Shown in pieces: positions 58,466-64,000 of a stretch of DNA of 64,000 bases. The DNA comes from Glaciihabitans sp. GTDB lineage: Bacteria; Actinomycetota; Actinomycetes; Actinomycetales; Microbacteriaceae. Below the pieces are notes generated by a model. The model was given only the letters and a program-made list of their open reading frames with translations. It was not told the DNA's origin and made no database searches. Numbering within the stretch: the first letter of the stretch is position 1; each line of letters begins with the position of its first letter. The position numbers and the translations under genes were made by a program. The stretch covers positions 1 through 64,000 of the forward strand of contig JAODBD010000010.1 of the NCBI GenBank assembly GCA_025463785.1. Reading direction: 5' to 3'.

Positions 58466-59140
58466 ATGACAGGAACCAATTCGGCGGCGCGTTCCTTCGC
58501 ATCAGGCGGCGGCGGCATTCCGTGGTTGTTCTACGTGCCGACCGTGCTCGCTGGGATATGGATCTGCGACGCCGTTGCACCCCCGGAGTGGATTTCGCGG
58601 CACGGCGCAATCGCTGCTTGGACCGACGTCGCGCTTGCAGTCGTCCTCGGAGCCGTTTGGTACTTCGGGCTGGCAAGAGTCCCGAATGTGGTGGCTGTGA
58701 GAAACGTTCGTCGGCAATCTTCGGATGGAGTAATCATTTGTGGGGCTGCGCTGGCGAAAACTGGATACATTTGGGTGGCGAACACAGCGCGCGCGGACGC
58801 AAGGAATCTGGCGCATCTGGCTGCGGCGACCGTGATTGTGGCGTCGCGTAGTGGGATGCAAGTTTGGGGTGGCACAGGTGACAACGCTCGACCTATTGTG
58901 ACGCTCGACTGGTCGGGTGTGGCGAGCGTAACGGCCCCAAATGTCGCGGGTTCTTCGATGATCGCGCTGGACTTCAAGCCCACAGGATCAATTCAGTTCT
59001 CGCTGATTAGCACTAAGCCATTCTCATCCCGAAGAATCCGGGGCAGCGAGCGCCAACGGTACGTAGGGCGACTTGAGGACCTTCGTATGCATGCGGGATC
59101 TACCGCTGCGGAAAACGCGGGAGTAGTGGGTCCATCGTGA
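58466..59140 (+). CDS. Membrane protein, candidate immunity protein of the orphan tip
   Basis: 224 residues. Two membrane segments, IPWLFYVPTVLAGIWICDAV and WTDVALAVVLGAVWYFGLA, are followed by a soluble beta-rich part (residues 80-200). It begins 74 bases after the orphan toxin tip, where immunity genes are kept with their cassette. No family is recognised. Confidence 0.5.
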   Translation: MTGTNSAARSFASGGGGIPWLFYVPTVLAGIWICDAVAPPEWISRHGAIAAWTDVALAVVLGAVWYFGLARVPNVVAVRNVRRQSSDGVIICGAALAKTGYIWVANTARADARNLAHLAAATVIVASRSGMQVWGGTGDNARPIVTLDWSGVASVTAPNVAGSSMIALDFKPTGSIQFSLISTKPFSSRRIRGSERQRYVGRLEDLRMHAGSTAAENAGVVGPS

Positions 59141-59228
59141 TTAGACCGTCTGGATTCCAATTCTCTTGTCTCTCTGCGGGCGGATTTCCTTGTCGCGGCT
59201 GACTAGTGCGCGCGCCGCCATCGGCTGC

Positions 59229-59722
59229 ATGGTTTTCTGCCTGGTCGTATTGAATGTCGCGGCGTGTTCATTTCAGTTGGGCAGCCCGCCACGTCCCCGT
59301 CGCCGCGAGGCTCCAATAATGCACGCCCGGGTATCGAATATGCTGGTGGGTGCCCGTCACAATCCACGGCGTCCTGGGCTCTCGCCCGACCTGTCGTGCT
59401 GCTGTCGGCCAAGCTCAATGGATTGGAATACGATTGTGCTTACAGTGAGCCTGGGCGTGCGAGGGTTGAGATCGGATACCTTTATAGTGCTCACGCCACG
59501 CCCGCGTCACTGCTGACCAGCCTAGAGAGATACACAGAGCCCTCGCAGCTGACCTCTGTTCCCGGCATCGGGTTAGCCGCGTACAAGCAGACTACGCCGG
59601 ACGGCTCGACGATGATCGTTGCCATCTCTCACAGCTTTACGATTACGCTGCTCGCATCTGGATCTTCCGTGCAGGCGGACGAAAGATTTCTAAAAACCGC
59701 GGTGGTCATGCGGTCAGGTTGA
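59229..59722 (+). pseudogene. Lipoprotein gene broken by a frameshift
   Basis: From ATG 59229 the frame encodes a lipoprotein signal, VFCLVVLNVAAC, but soon loses sense. The frame starting near 59264 continues as ATSPSPRGSNNARPGIEYAG and runs with convincing protein (YDCAYSEPGRARVEIGYLYS, then DERFLKTAVVMRSG) to the stop at 59722. The frame change falls between about 59265 and 59300. Restored, it is a ~165-residue lipoprotein. It may be a true mutation or a sequence error. Confidence 0.5.
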
Positions 59723-59805
59723 GCAACGTCTACGACAACTCAATGATGGAGTCGTTCCGGTCCCCGCTGCAGATCCAGCTTCTGAACCGGAAGCGACGTT
59801 ACTGA
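59722..59805 (+). mobile_element. IS3-type transposase C-terminal relic 1
   Basis: The frame reads SNVYDNSMMESFRSPLQIQL, then LNRKRRY and stop. This corresponds to the catalytic-Glu segment DNAMMESFWS...LLNRKRW of IS3-family integrase domains. Only this fragment remains. Confidence 0.6.
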
Positions 59806-59874
59806 GCTGGCCGCGGTGGATGGCTAGTATTGCCACACGGAGGTGGCTGGAAGCTCCCCGCAAGAGCGCGTGAC

Positions 59875-60108
59875 CTAGTCGACTGCCGGCGCCCAAGCAG
59901 TGAGCGTCCAGCCAGCAGAGTGCAGGTACGCCGTGACCTCGTCGATCTTTTGGTCGGTGAGCACCAGTCTGTCGCTGGTGCGATCCCACGGTTTCCCGGC
60001 CCCTGGCAGATCCCGCGCGCCGTCCTCGATGTCCCGGAGTATCCGAAGCCTCTGTCGCTTCCGTATGAGGTTTTCCAGATCCCGGACTGCGGCGAGTTCG
60101 TTTCGTTA
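59875..60108 (-). pseudogene. C-terminal remnant of an unknown gene
   Basis: Minus-strand codons read LAAVRDLENLIRKRQRLRIL, then RDIEDGARDLPGAGKPWDRT, and end in DEVTAYLHSAGWTLTAWAPA-VD and stop. It looks protein-coding but begins after an in-frame stop and has no start codon. It lies between an IS relic and the Sel1-like gene, as if cut off by an insertion or deletion. Confidence 0.35.
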
Positions 60109-60198
60109 CACGCCGCCCAACCCGAACAAGAGATCTGGTGGTGGGGGAGGTCGTCGTGCTCAGTAGTATCCATGCGGTCGAGGTTGGAGGTTTCGCGG

Positions 60199-61047
60199 GT
60201 GACCGATGAAGATTTTGACCTGTCACCTTCTTTCGATGAACTTGTCGGCATGCTCAGAAATCGAGAACTCGTTAGGTTGGTCAACGCGTTACGGCAAGCT
60301 TGGGACTCAGTTGACGAACCCACCCTTGCTGCGGCGATTCAGCGGTGGTTAGTGCCCGCGCTCGCCGGGTCGACTTTTGATGCCTGGTCGCGCGTCGCTG
60401 GGGCGCGCACGGTCGCGGACTCACTATTCAATCTTGCCGTCCTGATCTGGCGCACAAGTGAATATGAAACAGATGCGGTCGAGACGCTCCGGCTCGCCGA
60501 TCGACAGGGATCGGAGGATGCGGCATCTGTGCTAGCCGAGTACTTGCTATGGCTGGACAACCCGCAGGCGGCGGTGGAGATCCTTGATCGCATTATCCGC
60601 GACCGCGAGCCTGGCATCTCACGAGCCCAGGTGTTCTTGGGGCGGTACTACGCGGAGGAACTGCGGCGTTCAGACGAAGAAACTCATGCCCTACTTACTG
60701 CTGCAGTTCAATCGGAGCCGGAAGCCTATGTTCCGCTTGCCCGTGTCGAGCGCAGCAACGGTCACATAGCTGAGGCGGCGCGACTGCTTGAGATAGCGGC
60801 GGCGTCCGGGAACCCGGATGCCGCCGTCAAGCTCGGGAACCTGTATCTCGATGACCTCGATGATCGCGTCGCGGCGGAAACCGCATATCGAGTGGGAGTT
60901 GAACTTGGCGACCCGTACTCTGCCTACAACCTTGGTCGACTTCTCGACAGCGTGGGTCGCACCAGCGAGAGCATGTCCCTCTATCGACTGGGAGCGGCGG
61001 GCGGCGACTCGAACGCCGCGACACGACTTCAGCAGCTGGGCAAGTGA
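60199..61047 (+). CDS. TPR/Sel1-like repeat protein
   Basis: 282 residues from GTG 60199, chosen because GGAGG stands eight bases before it; the frame is open to 59830 but that part overlaps remnants. Helical repeats from residue 90 to the end carry the Sel1/TPR signature, for example AARLLEIAAASGNPDAAVKLGNLY-type units, AETAYRVGVELGDPYSAYNLG and SLYRLGAAGGDSNAATRLQQLG. It is probably a protein-protein scaffold. It sits within the RHS locus; a link to toxin or immunity is possible but not shown. Confidence 0.75.
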   Translation: MTDEDFDLSPSFDELVGMLRNRELVRLVNALRQAWDSVDEPTLAAAIQRWLVPALAGSTFDAWSRVAGARTVADSLFNLAVLIWRTSEYETDAVETLRLADRQGSEDAASVLAEYLLWLDNPQAAVEILDRIIRDREPGISRAQVFLGRYYAEELRRSDEETHALLTAAVQSEPEAYVPLARVERSNGHIAEAARLLEIAAASGNPDAAVKLGNLYLDDLDDRVAAETAYRVGVELGDPYSAYNLGRLLDSVGRTSESMSLYRLGAAGGDSNAATRLQQLGK

Positions 61048-61218
61048 TCACACACACTTGTCGTGCGGCAGTACTCGCGCACCCGGGCAATTCGCGCTGG
61101 CTTCCGGCATGTACGTAGGTTTCGGAGTTAGCCTGTTCACCGTGAATCGTCGCCGGCTTCTGTGGGGAAACGTGGCGCTTTGACTGCCAACCTCAATACA
61201 TTGAACGGCCCCCGGGCA

Positions 61219-61671
61219 ATGCACCTGAAGGGTTCCGGGAATCTCGCTCGTTGGCTTGTAGTCCCATTTGGGTCAATTCTTCTAACACTGGCGGCGGCAT
61301 ACATCATCAACGGGGAGAGGTCAACAGTGGCCGGTTCCCGAAGCGGGTGGCCGGTTGCTGCCGCATTCGTGATTGTGATAATCCTTCAGATAGCGAGATC
61401 CACGCGGTTGGGGATATGGCTGTCCAAAGACCGCGTCGTGATTAGATCCTGGTTCAAGACGCTGACACTCATGGACGAGCAGGATTTCATCTGCAATTCA
61501 GTGCCGTACACGGGTCTGTTCATGTATGGGAGAAGCCGAACCTTCAACATGCTCGAGATAAGGCTTCCGGATGGCGGAGCCTTCGATGCACGCGCGACAA
61601 TCGCGCGCCGTAAGACGTCAGCGGCGCAGCGCGACCTAGTTCTTACGTACGCGGGTAAGAGCCTGCCGTAG
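61219..61671 (+). CDS. Membrane protein with a PH-like C-terminus
   Basis: 150 residues from ATG 61219 (GTG 61162 is an alternative). Two membrane segments, ARWLVVPFGSILLTLAAAYI and GWPVAAAFVIVIILQIA, precede a soluble part like bacterial PH domains (GIWLSKDRVVIRSWFKTLTL, then MLEIRLPDGG). Its layout matches the 224-residue protein at 58466, suggesting the same class of immunity-like proteins. Protein-like sequence continues in frame after its TAG stop. Confidence 0.5.
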   Translation: MHLKGSGNLARWLVVPFGSILLTLAAAYIINGERSTVAGSRSGWPVAAAFVIVIILQIARSTRLGIWLSKDRVVIRSWFKTLTLMDEQDFICNSVPYTGLFMYGRSRTFNMLEIRLPDGGAFDARATIARRKTSAAQRDLVLTYAGKSLP

Positions 61672-61979
61672 ATTCGGCCGCGGCAGTCACTTCGGACCGA
61701 AATCGTTCCATTGGCGCTTCCTGACCTTATTTTCGCAGTGCCATATGCGCTGGTCCCGCAGAGGCAAGCGTTCGCCCGTGTCACCGTGTTGGGCAACCGA
61801 ATTCCGGTGCGGTTGGTTTCATACCGCTGGTCTTTCGCGCACGGAACGGCTCATCGTTAGCTCCTCTGGAGATTTGATCACTACCGGACAGAAGATTTTC
61901 GAGGAGGCCCAAAATCTGAGGCGCTGCCCACGCGAGAGACGGTAGGGCAGTACACCTCCGGTCCTTCAGGAAAATGATC
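61672..61979. other. Gap with decayed coding sequence
   Basis: In frame with the preceding gene, 61696-61860 reads TEIVPLALPDLIFAVPYALV, then PQRQAFARVTVLGNRIPVRL. In the next frame, 61800-61945 reads RTERLIVSSSGDLITTGQKI, then FEEAQNLRR. Both look like protein without starts. Confidence 0.3.
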
Positions 61980-62241
61980 CGCGCCTCCGCGCCTCCGCGA
62001 TGATGCCGTTGCTCGGATGCCCCGGCGATGGACCAGACAATGCGACGAGGGAGTCCTTCTCATCCCGGAGGCAAATCGAGATGCTCAACCGAAGAAAACG
62101 GAGAACCCGACCCGAGTTTGGGAACGCAAGATTCGATTGCATCGAAATCTTCTACTACAGTCAAAATCGAAACTCGAACTCGGCCAGTTGATGCCAACGC
62201 AGTTCGAGCTAACCGACGAAAGACGATCAACTTCAGCCTGA
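61980..62241 (+). mobile_element. IS3-type transposase C-terminal relic 2
   Basis: One frame reads DNATRESFSSRRQIEMLNRR, then RPEFGNARFDCIEIFYYSQN. After a frameshift it continues LMPTQFEL. This corresponds to the end of IS3-family transposases (DNAxxESFFSxLKxEL, then xxIEVFYNRxRxHSxLG, then LSPxxFE). It is broken and has no start. Confidence 0.65.
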
Positions 62242-62761
62242 AATTACACGCCGAATCGGAGAACCAACCCGGCAGTTCATTGGAGGTAATCAAACTGCGA
62301 GCAGCGCCGTTTGTCGCAACTCGTGCCTCGCAGATGAACCATTCATCAGTCACGTGAGTGAGTCCAGCAACGCGAGATACTGGCCGCTGCCCTCGGTCGA
62401 ACCGACCAATGCGTTCGTCGCTCGTGCGGACCGGACGTACCGGAAATAGAAGCTATTGCTGCGCAGGCCTGTCAGCGGCCATCGCGCCAAAACTCGACAA
62501 CTCCGGTGCGGCACCCCTCCCAAACCGATTGATGCGGGTTGGCACTTTCGCCTTCAAGGATTTAGGAACATCGGATTCCGAGCGCAATGAGTTGCACGAA
62601 CGCGATGAATTGTCCGAGTCAGAAGAGCGAGATTCTGACCTCAAGGTCGCTCCTTGCTTCCATTTGTCCGCCGCGCGACGAGAGGTCGTCCTCGACATGT
62701 TCAGTTCGCGTCGTTGTCCGCAGCAATTGCCATCCTGCCCACAATGAATATCAAGGCGAGG
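62242..62761. other. Gap without a supported gene
   Basis: Frames on both strands are rich in Arg and Ser without protein character. Nothing is assigned. Confidence 0.3.
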
Positions 62762-63376
62762 TCATGGCGATTCGGGTTGAGAGGACAGGCCAGCTTCGTC
62801 AATGCGGGGAGAGTAGCTATCGACCGCTGGAGCAACAACTCGCCTGGCCACGCCGGCACAAATGGCTGCACCGGCGACGATGAAGAGAATTCCTGAGAGA
62901 ACAAGGGTGAACCACTGGCCGCCAACCCCTGTCAGATACAGGACGAGATCGATTGCGCCCCAGATCGCGGCCGGCAATAGCGCCCAAGACAACGGGCCGA
63001 CCACCGCCGAGGAAGCCCGGATAGCGATCGCTGCGACCAACAGCAGCAGCATCTCCAGGACCTCGCTCACCAACGAGGGTGTCGGCAAGCCTTGCTGGGC
63101 CGACTCAGCAATGGCCGCCAGGGCGATCCAAATCACACCGAAGGTGCCCGCGGCGACCAGTGTCCGACGCCCCACGCTCAACCCTGCGGTCTGGCGAAAT
63201 CCGACTGCGCAAGCGATGAACGCCACAGCGTCAAAGAGTGCGCCCCCGATGGTGATCCAAGACCCCGGCGTTGAGGGGCCAAATCTGAATACGGAAGCGC
63301 CGATAGCGCTCAAAAGCCCGCCGACGATGAGCAACAAACCACCGGCTAGGTGGAGTCGCGCAGATTTCGTATTCAT
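62762..63376 (-). CDS. Integral membrane protein
   Basis: 204 residues from ATG 63376. About six hydrophobic segments are seen: LAGGLLLIVGGLLSAIGASV, ALFDAVAFIACAVGF, TLVAAGTFGVIWIALAAIA, EMLLLLVAAIAI, WALLPAAIWGAIDLVLYL and FTLVLSGILFIVAGAAIC. No charged motif suggests transport. The function is unknown. Confidence 0.7.
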   Translation of the reverse strand: MNTKSARLHLAGGLLLIVGGLLSAIGASVFRFGPSTPGSWITIGGALFDAVAFIACAVGFRQTAGLSVGRRTLVAAGTFGVIWIALAAIAESAQQGLPTPSLVSEVLEMLLLLVAAIAIRASSAVVGPLSWALLPAAIWGAIDLVLYLTGVGGQWFTLVLSGILFIVAGAAICAGVARRVVAPAVDSYSPRIDEAGLSSQPESP

Positions 63377-63518
63377 CCGCTGAGAATGGCATGGGTCTGC
63401 CCCGAGTTTGGCAATGTCGAGCATCGTGGGCTGCGAACGGGGTTGACGGTCTCCAACGTTGGCTCGTTCGCGGCGGCATACTGGCAACTTGGTCGAACAG
63501 ACGATGCCAGGGGCACTC

Positions 63519-63665
63519 AGCGAGGCCTGGCATTACAACAACTAGGGACAACTCGACTCGCTGACCTATTCGGGTGATGTCACGGCCGCCGACGGGACGG
63601 TTAGCACCGGCAGTTAGCCGTCCTACGCGCGTATCTACGATGCTGCTGGTCGGGTTGCTGACTAA
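63519..63665 (+). pseudogene. Decayed RHS YD-repeat segment
   Basis: One frame reads WHYNN, stop, GQLDSLTYSGDVTAADGTVS, stop, PSYARIYDAAGRVAD, stop. IYDAAGRVA is a normal YD-repeat motif; three stops in about 50 codons show the gene is dead. Confidence 0.6.
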
Positions 63666-63694
63666 CAGGCAGGCGGAGTTGGAACGACACGTTG

Positions 63695-64000
63695 GACGTT
63701 GCGGGCATAATCGCGCTAGGCGTGATCGGCACAGTGCTCACCGCGACAATCGTCGGGTCCATGGGTGATGTCGGCGTCGGACTTGGAGAAACTGCTCTCG
63801 CCGCCGACCTCGCGGCTGAACTTGCGTCAGAGGGCGCCAGAGCGGTCGCCGAGGGCGAGACGGGCAACGCCGTTGCTTCCAGCTCTTGTTTGGCGGACAA
63901 GGTATTTAGCTCGAAATCACTTGGTGTCAGAAGTCGCCTATTTGGAAACGATGGTATCAAGTACACCCCCACAACGAAGCTATCCGTCGGAGGAGATCTA
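63695..64000 (+). pseudogene. Third RHS-type toxin tip, cut by the window end
   Basis: A different frame is open from about 63695 to the end. A hydrophobic segment (AGIIALGVIGTVLTATIVGS) typical of pre-toxin regions comes first, then an Ala/Glu-rich part. SLGVRSRLFGNDGIKYTPTT follows, which resembles the SRLFG linker that opens toxin domains of RHS proteins. It has no start and stands behind decayed YD repeats, so it is an orphan cassette. The toxin itself continues beyond the window. Confidence 0.5.

Noticed and set aside
59830-60198. N-terminal extension of the Sel1-like protein
   Set aside because: A strong ribosome site precedes GTG 60199, and the upstream stretch overlaps a minus-strand gene remnant.

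Overview
The window comes from a high-GC actinobacterium. Gene order and protein style (5S rRNA, tlyA-NAD kinase-recN, pyrG-Nudix-xerD-parA-scpA-scpB-rsuA-type pseudouridine synthase-tyrA-cmk-der) fit the Microbacteriaceae. The family name is an inference from synteny and residue usage; no database was searched.

Positions 1-19,000 are conserved chromosome, all on the + strand. After the end of a 5S rRNA gene and its terminator come a TPR-type protein, a HAD phosphatase, the rRNA methyltransferase TlyA, NAD kinase, RecN, a GNAT acetyltransferase, CTP synthase, a Nudix hydrolase and XerD. ParA/ScpA/ScpB, a pseudouridine synthase, prephenate dehydrogenase, CMP kinase and the GTPase Der follow, then an M18 aminopeptidase, a VOC protein and a second Nudix protein. 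Many genes overlap by 1-29 bases. Several promoters lie so close to the start codon that leaderless transcripts are likely.

A tRNA-Pro(GGG) gene at 19,029 ends this block, and everything to its right is accessory DNA. Positions 19,330-23,432 hold a minus-strand operon: a small ORF, two related tyrosine-recombinase-like proteins that lack expected catalytic residues, and a 641-residue DDE-transposase-like protein. Positions 23,500-46,600 form a defence-type island. It contains a helicase-associated-domain protein, a complete type I restriction-modification system with two small downstream genes (one GIY-YIG-like), an HTH protein followed by a PIN protein, and an AlbA_2-like protein. It continues with a WYL-like protein, an OLD-family ATPase/TOPRIM nuclease, a DUF2130 protein, an ImmA/IrrE-like protein without HEXXH paired with a PIN-like protein, an FRG-domain protein, a frameshifted zinc-ribbon gene, and a GTPase divergent from a PD-(D/E)XK-like protein.

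Positions 46,800-50,100 hold small membrane proteins, a lipoprotein, gene remnants and strong hairpins. Positions 50,351-64,000 form a polymorphic-toxin locus: a 2,343-residue secreted RHS protein with DNRLRE and two PA14-type domains, a small membrane gene placed like an immunity gene, an orphan RHS tip with another C-terminal domain, and a third decayed RHS tip running off the window. IS3-type transposase relics, frameshifted genes and more small membrane proteins lie between them, as expected where toxin tips are exchanged by recombination.
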